DNA from: Polaribacter sp.
GTDB lineage: Bacteria; Bacteroidota; Bacteroidia; Flavobacteriales; Flavobacteriaceae
Assembly: GCA_030731695.1 (NCBI GenBank)
Contig: JANQTK010000335.1
Coordinates: 1-10,510, forward strand
Direction of reading: 5' to 3'
Length of the DNA stretch: 10,510 bases
Shown here piece after piece: positions 1 to 6,884 of the stretch; position 1 is the stretch's first letter, and each line of letters opens with the position of its first letter. Both the position numbers and the translations under genes were made by a program. The notes beneath the pieces are model-generated. The model was not told the origin of the DNA and searched no databases. It saw only the letters and a list, made by a program, of their open reading frames with translations.

Positions 1-29
1 AAAAATCCTGATGAAAAATCATCAGGATT
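1..29 (-). terminator. Intrinsic terminator of the tRNA-Val gene
   Basis: A perfect inverted repeat (arms at 4-14 and 19-29, four-base loop) reads on the minus strand as an 11-bp stem followed by a run of five or more T. It starts about 10 nt after the tRNA 3' end, where a factor-independent terminator of that transcript is expected. The U-run may continue past the window edge. Confidence 0.8.
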
Positions 30-39
30 GTGAGTGATG

Positions 40-114
40 TGGGCAATGAGGGATTCGAACCCCCGACCCTCTCGGTGTAAACGAGATGCTCTGAACCAAC
101 TGAGCTAATTGCCC
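40..114 (-). tRNA. tRNA-Val, anticodon UAC
   Basis: The minus strand folds into a full cloverleaf. It has a 7-bp acceptor stem (GGGCAAT/ATTGCCC), a D arm with GCTC/GAGC, a 5-bp anticodon stem (TCTCG/CGAGA) around the loop TTTACAC, and a T arm with loop TTCGAAT and one G-U pair. The loop places TAC at positions 34-36, which reads valine GUA and related codons. The discriminator base is A at position 40. The CCA end is not encoded, so it would be added after transcription. The gene stands alone, with its own promoter upstream and hairpin terminator downstream. Confidence 0.96.
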
Positions 115-124
115 TAAGCGGATG

Positions 125-155
125 CAAATATAATACAGATTTTAATTCTACCAAA
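125..155 (-). promoter_or_regulatory. Bacteroidota-type promoter of tRNA-Val
   Basis: On the minus strand TTTG (155-152) is followed by exactly 19 nt and TATATTTG (132-125). This fits the known -33 TTTG / -7 TAnnTTTG consensus of the Bacteroidota housekeeping sigma factor without a mismatch. Transcription would start close to position 119, just ahead of the tRNA 5' end at 114. The site lies in the 59-bp gap after the folC stop codon, so the tRNA need not rely on readthrough from folC. Confidence 0.8.
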
Positions 156-173
156 AGAAAAAGTAATTTTATT

Positions 174-1382
174 TTATACAACTTCTGCAACCACAAAGGT
201 GCTGCCACCCACATAAATGATATCTTGCTGATTAGCAGATTTTAAGGCGGTCTTCAACGCTTTTTTTACAGACGAAAAAGTTTTTCCCTGCAATCCAAAA
301 GCAGCGGCTTGTTGTTGTAAAACGACTTCCGAAAGCCCTCTTGGGATGTTGGGTTTGCAAAAATAGTACTGCGCATTCTTAGGGAAAAAAGGAAAAATAT
401 CTGCCACTTTTTTATCAGAAACTACTCCTAATACAATGTGTAATTTTTTATATTCTTGACGAATCAATTGATTCATAGCGATTTGTAATCCTTCTTTGTT
501 ATGAGCCGTATCGCAAATTACGGTTGGATGTTGTTGCAAAATCTGCCACCTTCCTTTCAGTTGCGTATTGTTTACTACATTTTGCAAACCTGCTTTGATG
601 TTTTCGTCAGAAACAGAAAACCCTTGTAGTTTTTTAATCGCAGCAACAGCCGTTTTGGTATTTGATTTTTGATAATCGCCTAACAAATCAGTTTTGTACT
701 CTGTGGGATCCTCAGAAGCAAATGAAATGCTCGCTTTCATTTCAGTAGCTTTCGTCAGAAAAACGTTGGCTACTGCTGACTGATATTCTCCAATAATTAC
801 GGGAATGCCTGCTTTGATAATGCCTGCTTTTTCGCCTGCAATTTCGGGTAAGGTTTCTCCCAAAAACTGCATGTGGTCATAGCCAATATTCGTAATTACC
901 GAAACCAGAGGCCTAATGATATTGGTGGAATCCAATCTTCCACCCAAACCCACTTCAATAACAGCAATATCTACTTTTTCATTGGCAAAATAATCAAAAG
1001 CCATGCCCACGGTCATCTCAAAAAAAGAAAGCTGTTGGGTTTCTAAAAAGGCTTTGTTTTTATTGATAAACGCTGTCACTGTTCTTTTCGGAATTTCTTT
1101 GCCATTGATGCGTATCCGTTCTGTAAAATTCTTTAAATGCGGAGAAGTGTACAAACCCACTTTATAGCCTGCTTCTTGTAAAATAGATGCCAACATATGA
1201 CTGGTTGAACCTTTGCCATTGGTACCACCCACATGAATGGACTTGAATTTTTTCTCTGGAAAACCCAGTTCTTTTGAAAACGCTAAGGTATTCGTCAGGT
1301 CTTTTTTAAAAGCACTTTCTCCCACTCTTTGAAACATGGGCAATTGCGCAAACATCCATTCTAAGGTTTCTTGATAGTTCAT
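174..1382 (-). CDS. folC: Bifunctional folylpolyglutamate synthase / dihydrofolate synthase
   Basis: This cytosolic ATP-dependent ligase joins glutamate to dihydropteroate (making dihydrofolate) and adds further glutamates to reduced folates. The 402-residue protein has the Mur-ligase-like layout. The ATP-binding P-loop GGTNGKGST is at residues 52-60, TSPHL at 79-83, the central-domain motif EVGLGGRLDSTN at 143-154, ITNIGYDH at 163-170 and the lysine-containing EKAGIIK at 184-190. The C-terminal domain has DTAHN at 291-295 and ends with GGSTFVVAEVV. Length and start (MNYQETLEWMF) agree with flavobacterial FolC as I remember it. It follows tonB after a 267-bp gap, and a promoter-like site at the tonB 3' end could drive it through a long leader. 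Single-function FPGS is an alternative, but bacteria with one copy normally use it for both steps. Confidence 0.94.
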   Translation of the reverse strand: MNYQETLEWMFAQLPMFQRVGESAFKKDLTNTLAFSKELGFPEKKFKSIHVGGTNGKGSTSHMLASILQEAGYKVGLYTSPHLKNFTERIRINGKEIPKRTVTAFINKNKAFLETQQLSFFEMTVGMAFDYFANEKVDIAVIEVGLGGRLDSTNIIRPLVSVITNIGYDHMQFLGETLPEIAGEKAGIIKAGIPVIIGEYQSAVANVFLTKATEMKASISFASEDPTEYKTDLLGDYQKSNTKTAVAAIKKLQGFSVSDENIKAGLQNVVNNTQLKGRWQILQQHPTVICDTAHNKEGLQIAMNQLIRQEYKKLHIVLGVVSDKKVADIFPFFPKNAQYYFCKPNIPRGLSEVVLQQQAAAFGLQGKTFSSVKKALKTALKSANQQDIIYVGGSTFVVAEVV

Positions 1383-1470
1383 AAAATAAGATAAGTTTGA
1401 ATTTACTTTCGTTGTATTTAATTGATAATTTCTATTTTAGAATTTCATTGTGAGGCTTTGCGCATTGTCT

Positions 1471-1484
1471 ACCTACTGATAGGT
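1471..1484. promoter_or_regulatory. Operator-like palindrome in the tonB-folC gap
   Basis: ACCTA-CTGA-TAGGT is a short inverted repeat with 5-bp arms and a 4-bp centre, a size and symmetry typical of sites bound by TetR-family dimers. It sits in the 267-bp gap about 90 bp upstream of folC, inside the possible folC leader. No regulator gene is nearby, and one such site could occur by chance. The rest of the gap (1383-1649) holds no convincing gene. It contains a run of CACAAA-like words near 1511-1549 that resembles low-complexity intergenic repeats. Confidence 0.2.
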
Positions 1485-1636
1485 TCGTCTAACTTCTATG
1501 TTATGGCTATTACACAAAATACTCAAAGAAGACACAAAAAACACAAAGTTGTGAATTACATATATCTGTTTTACTGCTATTCAATAAATTTTAGATTGTA
1601 CTGACATAAAATTGATTGCAAATTGGGAATTTATCG

Positions 1637-1667
1637 CAAAGATACTAGATTATTTAGATAGGGTAAA
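1637..1667 (-). promoter_or_regulatory. Promoter-like site at the tonB 3' end, facing folC
   Basis: On the minus strand TTTA (1667-1664), a 19-nt spacer and TATCTTTG (1644-1637) match the Bacteroidota promoter pattern with one mismatch in the -33 element. The spacer equals that of the tRNA and gdh promoters in this window. It overlaps the last tonB codons. A transcript from here would carry a leader of about 250 nt before folC, or could encode a small RNA from the gap. No hairpin terminator is visible after tonB. Confidence 0.45.
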
Positions 1668-2465
1668 CTTGTAAATAATGGTTCCTATTTGTTTGATAGG
1701 TGCATTGCTGTCTGCATTCCAAGGAGTTTTTAAAGCGGCTTCTTTGGCTGCTTTCAGCAAACAAGAAGCACTATTTGTAGTGCCTTTAAATCCAGGTTCT
1801 GCATTTATAACCTTACCTTTTCTATCTACTTCAATTCTTACTACCACAGTTCCTTCTTCTTGGCAATCTGGTTGTACAGTAGGTTTTGATTCCACTTTTC
1901 TTCCTGATAAGTTATAATTTCCACCATCAGAATTGGTATTTCCATAATATTTACTGGAGTTAGGATCGCCTTTATCAGTCCCTTTTACGCCGTCTTTGGT
2001 ATCATCGCCTTCGCCTTTTTGCTTGCCATCAGTCGTATTGTTATTCAACAAACTATTGAGGGCATCTTGCGCTTCTTTAGATGGTTTTTTAGGTTCTTCT
2101 TTTTGGACTTCCTTTTTTACCACCTCTTTAACGGGGGCTGTTTTGGTTTCTTTTTTATCCACAACTATGACTTCTTTGGAAGTTTCATCCGAAATTATTT
2201 TTTCTTGAATCACTTCTTTGGAGGTTTCAGTTACTTCTTCCTGCACTTTATCAATCGTTTCATTTTCTGTAGGATTTTGCTTCACATCCTCTACAGGCTC
2301 TCCAAAACCAACATTGCTATCGCCAAAATTGATTGCCAAACCATATTCTTGTGGAGGATCAAAATAACGCATCCCAAAATTAAACGCCACAAAAAGCAAG
2401 GCTATCACTAAAATTGTAGTGATGCCTGCTGATTTTCGCTTGTGATTGGTATCTAAAATTGCCAT
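1650..2465 (-). CDS. tonB: TonB energy transducer protein
   Basis: TonB spans the periplasm and passes ExbB-ExbD energy to outer-membrane TonB-dependent transporters. The 271-residue protein has a short charged cytoplasmic start, one membrane helix (about residues 15-31) and a long linker rich in Lys, Glu, Val and Pro (about 55-130). A Gly/Asp/Asn-rich stretch follows (about 140-185). The C-terminal domain (about 185-270) begins with NYNLSGRK and includes TVVVRIEVDRKGKVI, a pattern shared by flavobacterial TonB proteins. Cysteines at 201 and 235 in this domain could form a disulfide, which is inference. Its ATG overlaps the exbD stop by one base (TAATG), so translation is probably coupled to exbD. 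Gene order and family agree on the role; the particular transporter partners cannot be told from this window. Confidence 0.92.
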   Translation of the reverse strand: MAILDTNHKRKSAGITTILVIALLFVAFNFGMRYFDPPQEYGLAINFGDSNVGFGEPVEDVKQNPTENETIDKVQEEVTETSKEVIQEKIISDETSKEVIVVDKKETKTAPVKEVVKKEVQKEEPKKPSKEAQDALNSLLNNNTTDGKQKGEGDDTKDGVKGTDKGDPNSSKYYGNTNSDGGNYNLSGRKVESKPTVQPDCQEEGTVVVRIEVDRKGKVINAEPGFKGTTNSASCLLKAAKEAALKTPWNADSNAPIKQIGTIIYKFTLSK

Positions 2466-2857
2466 TATTTTGCTTTTACTGCTAAAATCATTTTTAGCTT
2501 GTTTCTATTGGCGATGTCAATGACTTTCATCACATTTTCATAGGCTGCCTCTTTGTCTCCCCGAATGATGATGGTTTTCTTTTTATCAGCTCCTACACTT
2601 TTCAAAATTTCGGTTTCTAAGTCTACTTCCAACACATTGGTTTTATCAATATAAAACAACGCATCACTTGAAATGGAAACAGCCACAGCCGCATTGTTTT
2701 CTGTTTTTCCACCGGCTTTTGGAAGCAAAACATCGATTGCACTTACCGTAACTAAGGTTGATGTCAACATGAAAAAGATTAATAATAGAAAAACAATATC
2801 CGTCATGGACGACATACTGAAAGAAGGGTCTATTTTGTTTCTGCCTCTAAGGTTCAT
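2465..2857 (-). CDS. exbD: ExbD/TolR-family biopolymer transport protein
   Basis: This is the smaller part of the inner-membrane ExbB-ExbD ion-driven motor that energises TonB. The 130-residue protein has one N-terminal membrane helix at about residues 20-38. Asp20 in the segment MTDIVFLLLIFFMLTS corresponds by position to the conserved proton-carrying aspartate of the family. The remainder (about 43-130) is the periplasmic domain. Length is normal for the family. The gene is followed by tonB with a 1-bp overlap, and is separated from exbB by a 172-bp spacer with short repeats, wider than expected for such a tight complex. TolR is the alternative, but the linked tonB favours ExbD. Confidence 0.92.
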   Translation of the reverse strand: MNLRGRNKIDPSFSMSSMTDIVFLLLIFFMLTSTLVTVSAIDVLLPKAGGKTENNAAVAVSISSDALFYIDKTNVLEVDLETEILKSVGADKKKTIIIRGDKEAAYENVMKVIDIANRNKLKMILAVKAK

Positions 2858-2989
2858 TTATATTTATTTAACAATGTATCAATTAATCAATATAACAATT
2901 GGATGAAATTCTTTATGATTTTCTATAAAATCATCTTATCAACCTACAGGAAAAGTAATCACTGTTACATTTTCAAATTGTTACATGGC

Positions 2990-3033
2990 TTCATTAATTC
3001 ATTAATTCATTAATTCATTAATTCATTCATTAA
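2990..3033. repeat. 8-bp tandem repeat (TTCATTAA) at the exbB stop codon
   Basis: Four perfect consecutive copies of TTCATTAA occupy 2990-3021. A half unit TTCA (3022-3025) follows, then a fifth copy at 3026-3033 that contains the exbB stop codon (3030-3032). On the coding strand the unit is TTAATGAA, so every frame meets a stop quickly. Immediately beyond it, TGTTACAT occurs twice (2963-2970 and 2979-2986), and a perfect 8-bp hairpin with a 4-nt loop lies at 2915-2934. The exbB-exbD spacer (2858-3029) therefore holds only repeats and no gene that I can see. Confidence 0.9.
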
Positions 3034-3719
3034 GCAGGTTCATTCAACAAGTCTAAAAACTCGACAGATTTTGCTTCCATTTGATACACCACTTTATTGG
3101 TTCTTACGACCAAGTGATTGTAGGTAACATACGCAATAATACCTACGATCAATCCTGCAACTGTTGTAGTCATGGCTGTATACAATCCGTCAGAAAGCAA
3201 TTTAATATCTATTTGCCCTCCTGCATTGGCAATTTCATGAATGGCAATAATCATACCAATAACGGTTCCTAAAAATCCGATCATAGGTGCAGCTCCAGAA
3301 ATGGTTGCTAGCACACTTACATTTTTTTCTAGTTGATAAATCTCGAGTTTTCCTGCAGTTTCAATGGCGGTATTGATATCGTCTAAAGGTTTTCCAATTC
3401 TTGATATTCCTTTATCAATCAATCGTGCAGTGGGTGTGTTTTTACTTTTACACAAATCTCTGGCGGCTTCTAATTTTCCTTTTAAAATAGCCTCTTTGAT
3501 TTGATTCATAAAATTTTTATCTTCTTTGGATGCTGCTTTGATGGCAAAAAAGCGTTCAAAATAAATATAAAGAGCGACAATCAATAAGACAAAAAGAATG
3601 CCAATAATAATTTGTCCACCCAAACCACCACTGACAACAAGTTCGTATATAGAGAGTGTTTTTTCTACTGAAACTGGTTCTGTGATTTCTTGTAAATTAT
3701 CTTGAAAAAATGAGTTCAT
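3030..3719 (-). CDS. exbB: ExbB/TolQ/MotA-family proton channel protein
   Basis: ExbB forms the ion-conducting core of the inner-membrane complex with ExbD and powers TonB. The 229-residue protein has three predicted membrane helices, at about residues 33-55, 133-160 and 178-200, with a cytoplasmic domain (about 60-130) between the first and second. Helix two carries GAAPMIGFLGTVIGMI (142-157) and helix three TAMTTTVAGLIVG (181-193), with the conserved threonines and small residues that line the channel in this family. An N-terminal stretch of about 30 polar residues precedes helix one. It heads the exbB-exbD-tonB series. No clear promoter is visible in the 137-bp gap upstream. MotA and TolQ share the fold, but linked exbD and tonB decide the name. 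Confidence 0.92.
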   Translation of the reverse strand: MNSFFQDNLQEITEPVSVEKTLSIYELVVSGGLGGQIIIGILFVLLIVALYIYFERFFAIKAASKEDKNFMNQIKEAILKGKLEAARDLCKSKNTPTARLIDKGISRIGKPLDDINTAIETAGKLEIYQLEKNVSVLATISGAAPMIGFLGTVIGMIIAIHEIANAGGQIDIKLLSDGLYTAMTTTVAGLIVGIIAYVTYNHLVVRTNKVVYQMEAKSVEFLDLLNEPA

Positions 3720-3816
3720 GTGTTTTTTAATTTATGTAATGTATTAACGTTGCGTTGTATTTTAAATTGCTTTAAAGTGATTGTTTTTGGTTGTTCGTTG
3801 TTGGTTTTTTGCTTTG

Positions 3817-3836
3817 AAAAAAAGAATTACTAATTC
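3817..3836 (-). terminator. Possible weak terminator after nhaD copy 1
   Basis: On the minus strand GAATT-AGT-AATTC (3836-3824) is followed by seven T (3823-3817), starting about 20 nt after the nhaD copy 1 stop codon. The stem is only 5 bp and AT-rich, so termination may be partial and some nhaD transcription could continue into exbB. The rest of the gap to exbB (3720-3816) is C/A-rich on the minus strand and has no clear promoter. Confidence 0.35.
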
Positions 3837-3856
3837 GATACAACATTCTTGACTCT

Positions 3857-5254
3857 TTAAAACAATGTTCTTGTAATCATGAATGAGGCGGAACCTACGA
3901 CAAATCCTATCATGGCTAACCAGCCAATATTTTTCAAATACCAGAAAAAATCTATTTTCTCCATTCCCATGGCAACGACTCCTGCTGCTGAACCTATGAT
4001 CAACATACTTCCTCCTGTTCCTGCTGCAAATGCAATGAAATGCCACAACTCATTGTCTAAAGTTTCTGAAAACATTCCCAAACTTGCAGCTACTAAAGGC
4101 ACGTTATCAATAACTGCCGAACCTACTCCAATCAACATCACCACCAAATCAGAAACTCCAGATCCATGCAATTCAGTGCCCAACATAGGAACTGTTTCTT
4201 TTAAACCAGTGGCAAATTGAAATAAAATCCCTAGAGATTCTAATGCAGCTACAGTCATTAAAATTCCGAGAAAAAATAAAATACTTGGCATTTCAATTTT
4301 TGATAAAGATTTATGAACAGGTCCATGAGTTGCATGTTGGTCAGATTCTTCTTTCGTATTAAAATCGGTCAAAGAAATTTTTCTTCTACTAAAAATTTCA
4401 GCACAGGTTGCCACAATTCCCAAAGACAACATCATACCAACATAAGGCGGTAAATGCGTAATGGTTTTAAAAAATGGCACAAAAACAATGGCACCTAAAC
4501 CTATACCAAGCATAACCCCACTATAGTTGTTTTTGGGTTTGTCAATGTCATTTTCATCGAACTGTATTTCTCCCTTAAAAGCCGGCATAAAAGAAGCAAT
4601 AAATACGGGTACCACAATACATAACAACGATGGAATGAATAAATATTGAATCAGTTTTGCTGCACTTACTTTATTGGCAATCCATAACATCGTAGTTGTA
4701 ACATCGCCAATTGGAGACCACGCACCACCTGCATTTGCAGCAATAATAATCAACCCTGCAAACCAAATACGTTCATCTCTACTTTTTACAATTTTTTGCA
4801 AGATAGAAATCAGGACAATAGTGGCCGTTAAATTATCAATAATTGATGACAATAAAAACGCCAATCCAGAAAACATCCATAGTAGTTTCTTTTTACTTTT
4901 AAATCCTACATAGCCTTTGATGGTGGAAAACCCATCAAAATAATCGATGATTTCTACAATGGTCATGGCACCTAATAAAAACACTAAAATTTCGGCTGTT
5001 TTTCCTAAGTGATGTAGCAAGGTTTCTTCAACCAAATGGACTTTTTCATCGTGCATTAATGCCCCAAAACCTTCAACAATAGTATGACTACTGGAATCAA
5101 ACCAAGTTGAAAAAGAGTCAATTCCTAATGAAACTATGGCCCAACAGACAGCCATCATGACTAAAGCGGGAATTAGCTTGTCTAATTTCAAATTGTGTTC
5201 GAGAGTAATTGCCAAATATCCTACTATAAATACTCCAATAATTAATGACTCCAT
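3857..5254 (-). CDS. nhaD: Na+/H+ antiporter NhaD (copy 1)
   Basis: NhaD proteins export Na+ (or Li+) in exchange for H+ across the inner membrane and support salt and pH tolerance. The 465-residue protein is strongly hydrophobic with about 11-13 membrane segments. Family blocks seen are IIDNLTATIVLISIL (138-152), AANAGGAWSPIGDVTTTMLW (172-191) and GSAVIDNVPLVAASLGMF (378-395), with Asp140-Asn141, Asn174, Asp184, Thr186-188 and Asp383-Asn384 as likely ion-path residues by family knowledge. Copy 2 lies directly upstream; I count about 51 differences and no gaps between them (about 89% identity), and all these motifs are identical. It is intact, separated from copy 2 by a strong terminator and preceded by a gdh remnant ending 11 bp before its ATG. 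Its own promoter was not recognised. Confidence 0.93.
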   Translation of the reverse strand: MESLIIGVFIVGYLAITLEHNLKLDKLIPALVMMAVCWAIVSLGIDSFSTWFDSSSHTIVEGFGALMHDEKVHLVEETLLHHLGKTAEILVFLLGAMTIVEIIDYFDGFSTIKGYVGFKSKKKLLWMFSGLAFLLSSIIDNLTATIVLISILQKIVKSRDERIWFAGLIIIAANAGGAWSPIGDVTTTMLWIANKVSAAKLIQYLFIPSLLCIVVPVFIASFMPAFKGEIQFDENDIDKPKNNYSGVMLGIGLGAIVFVPFFKTITHLPPYVGMMLSLGIVATCAEIFSRRKISLTDFNTKEESDQHATHGPVHKSLSKIEMPSILFFLGILMTVAALESLGILFQFATGLKETVPMLGTELHGSGVSDLVVMLIGVGSAVIDNVPLVAASLGMFSETLDNELWHFIAFAAGTGGSMLIIGSAAGVVAMGMEKIDFFWYLKNIGWLAMIGFVVGSASFMITRTLF

Positions 5255-5265
5255 AATGCCAGAAT

Positions 5266-5376
5266 TTAAAATTTAATCAATTCTTTTAATGCTATTCCAA
5301 AAGCCGTTTCAGGAATACTTGTTTTTGAGACTCTTTTTTGATTGATTTGAGATTGCGAAATCATTTTTATCAAATA
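5266..5376 (-). pseudogene. Remnant of a second gdh gene with an internal deletion
   Basis: The minus strand here reads in one open frame. MISQSQINQ matches LITQSQINQ at residues 296-304 of the intact gdh, and after a few uncertain residues KTSIPETAFGIALKELIKF matches its last 19 residues (KTSISETAFEIALKELIKL). At DNA level the final ~58 bases are about 86% identical, and 22 of 25 bases match over the first block. About 85 codons between the blocks are missing, and everything upstream of the first block is gone. The frame ends with TAA 11 bp before nhaD copy 1, as the intact gdh ends 10 bp before copy 2. From its ATG at 5364 it could still yield a 32-residue peptide. The last 19 codons are clearly homologous; the MISQSQINQ block is shorter and repeat-like, hence less sure. 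Confidence 0.8.
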
Positions 5377-5404
5377 GTTTTATAAAATTATGAATATTAA
5401 CTTT

Positions 5405-5449
5405 TTACCAATAAAAAGATTCAATAATTATAGTAATCATTGAATCTTT
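5405..5449 (-). terminator. Strong intrinsic terminator after nhaD copy 2
   Basis: Perfect 11-base arms (AAAGATTCAAT at 5415-5425 and its complement at 5439-5449) extend inward by five more pairs, one a G-U, to leave a 3-nt loop. On the minus strand the stem runs into TTTTTATT. It begins 28 nt after the nhaD copy 2 stop. It probably ends the gdh-nhaD2 transcript and separates it from the gdh remnant and nhaD copy 1. Plus-strand readthrough would see a similar hairpin with a poorer T-run. Confidence 0.75.
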
Positions 5450-5476
5450 CTTATCTTATATTTTAAAAATTATATA

Positions 5477-6874
5477 CTAAAACAGTGTTCTAGTAATCAT
5501 AAACGTTGCCGAGCCAACTACAAAACCAATGAGTGCCAACCAAGCGATGTTTTTGAAATACCAGAAAAAATCAATTTTCTCCATTCCCATAGCAACAACT
5601 CCTGCAGCAGAACCAATGATCAACATACTACCTCCAGTACCCGCAGCAAATGCGATAAAATGCCACAATTCGTTATCTAAAGGTTCAGAAAACATTCCTA
5701 AACTCGCAGCTACCAATGGCACATTGTCTATAACAGCAGAGCCAACTCCTAACAGCATCACTACCAAATCCGAAACACCTTCACCATGCAATTCAGTTCC
5801 TAACATGGGCACTGTTTGTTTCAATGTTGTTGCAAAATTGAATAAAATCCCAAGAGATTCTAATGCGGCAACAGCCATTAAAATTCCCAAGAAAAACAAA
5901 ATACTTGGCATTTCGATTTTTGATAACGAATGATGCACAGGTCCATGCGCTGAATTTTGATTGGATTCTTCTAAGGTATTAAAATCAGTTAACGAGAATT
6001 TTCTACGACTAAAAATTTCGGCAAAGGTAGCTACAACTCCCAAAGACAGCATCATACCAACATACGGAGGCAAATGCGTAATTGTTTTGAAAATGGGAAC
6101 AAAAACTATGGCTCCTAACCCTATGAACAACATTTTTCCGCTAAACTTACTTTTTGGTTTGTCTTCTTCATTTTCATCAAACTCAATTTCACCTTTGAAA
6201 GCAGGCATGAATGAAGCAATGAATGCTGGCACTGCCATACACAATAAAGAGGGTAAAAATAAATACTCAATTAATTTTAAAGTACTCACTTTGTTCCCTA
6301 TCCAAAGCATCGTTGTAGTTACATCTCCAATTGGGGACCAAGCACCACCTGCATTTGCGGCAATAATAATCAACCCTGCAAACCAGATACGTTCGTCTCT
6401 GTTTTTTACGATTTTTTGAAGTATCGAAATCAAAACAATGGTTGCTGTTAAATTATCGATAATGGCAGATAAAATAAATGCCAATCCAGAGAACATCCAC
6501 AATAGTTTCTTTTTACTTTTAAAACCTACATACCCTTTGATAGTTGAGAAACCATCAAAATAATCAATGATTTCTACAATAGTCATAGCACCTAATAAGA
6601 ATACTAAAATTTCAGCGGTTTTTCCTAAATGATGCAACAGGGTTTCCTCTACCAAATGCACTTTTTCATCATGCATCATGGAGGCAAAACCATCTACCAA
6701 ACCATGGTTGCTAGAATCAAACCACATGGAGAATGAATCAATTCCAAGCGAAACAACAGCCCAACATACAGCCATCATGACTAAAGCCGGAATTAGTTTG
6801 TCTAGTTTTAAATTGTGTTCGAGGGTAATTGCCAAATATCCAATTACAAATACTCCAATAATTAATGATTCCAT
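5477..6874 (-). CDS. nhaD: Na+/H+ antiporter NhaD (copy 2)
   Basis: This is the second complete 465-residue NhaD, with the same motifs as copy 1: IIDNLTATIVLISIL (138-152), AANAGGAWSPIGDVTTTMLW (172-191) and GSAVIDNVPLVAASLGMF (378-395). The start MESLIIGVFV is conserved between copies and lies only 10 bp after the gdh stop, so gdh and this gene are probably co-transcribed from the gdh promoter. Differences from copy 1 cluster at residues 50-66, 193-217, 231-249 and 301-310, while the likely ion-transport motifs are unchanged. Residues 231-249 are more charged here (EFDENEEDKP against QFDENDIDKP). The pair may differ in regulation, affinity or pH response, which cannot be judged from sequence. 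A strong hairpin terminator follows. Confidence 0.93.
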   Translation of the reverse strand: MESLIIGVFVIGYLAITLEHNLKLDKLIPALVMMAVCWAVVSLGIDSFSMWFDSSNHGLVDGFASMMHDEKVHLVEETLLHHLGKTAEILVFLLGAMTIVEIIDYFDGFSTIKGYVGFKSKKKLLWMFSGLAFILSAIIDNLTATIVLISILQKIVKNRDERIWFAGLIIIAANAGGAWSPIGDVTTTMLWIGNKVSTLKLIEYLFLPSLLCMAVPAFIASFMPAFKGEIEFDENEEDKPKSKFSGKMLFIGLGAIVFVPIFKTITHLPPYVGMMLSLGVVATFAEIFSRRKFSLTDFNTLEESNQNSAHGPVHHSLSKIEMPSILFFLGILMAVAALESLGILFNFATTLKQTVPMLGTELHGEGVSDLVVMLLGVGSAVIDNVPLVAASLGMFSEPLDNELWHFIAFAAGTGGSMLIIGSAAGVVAMGMEKIDFFWYFKNIAWLALIGFVVGSATFMITRTLF

Positions 6875-6884
6875 AGGTACGTGT

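Noticed and set aside
1422..1604. A 60-codon plus-strand open frame in the tonB-folC gap.
   Set aside because: Its composition follows low-complexity CACAAA-like repeats, it shows no domain or plausible start context, and all neighbouring genes run the other way.
2019..2411. A 130-codon plus-strand frame antisense to tonB, rich in Phe and Tyr.
   Set aside because: It mirrors the Lys/Glu-rich tonB linker codons; such Phe-rich antisense frames are an expected by-product.
2990..3033. Short repeats that might suggest a CRISPR array.
   Set aside because: The units are 8 bp and directly adjacent with no spacers; no cas gene is present.
3762..4046. A 94-codon minus-strand frame overlapping the end of nhaD copy 1.
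   Set aside because: It is an out-of-frame reading of the nhaD 3' part. nhaD itself is complete to its normal MITRTLF end, so no frameshift is indicated.
5529..6419. Plus-strand open frames antisense to nhaD copy 2 (and similar ones antisense to copy 1).
   Set aside because: They recur at equivalent places in both paralogues because the sense genes are alike; there is no start signal or recognisable protein.
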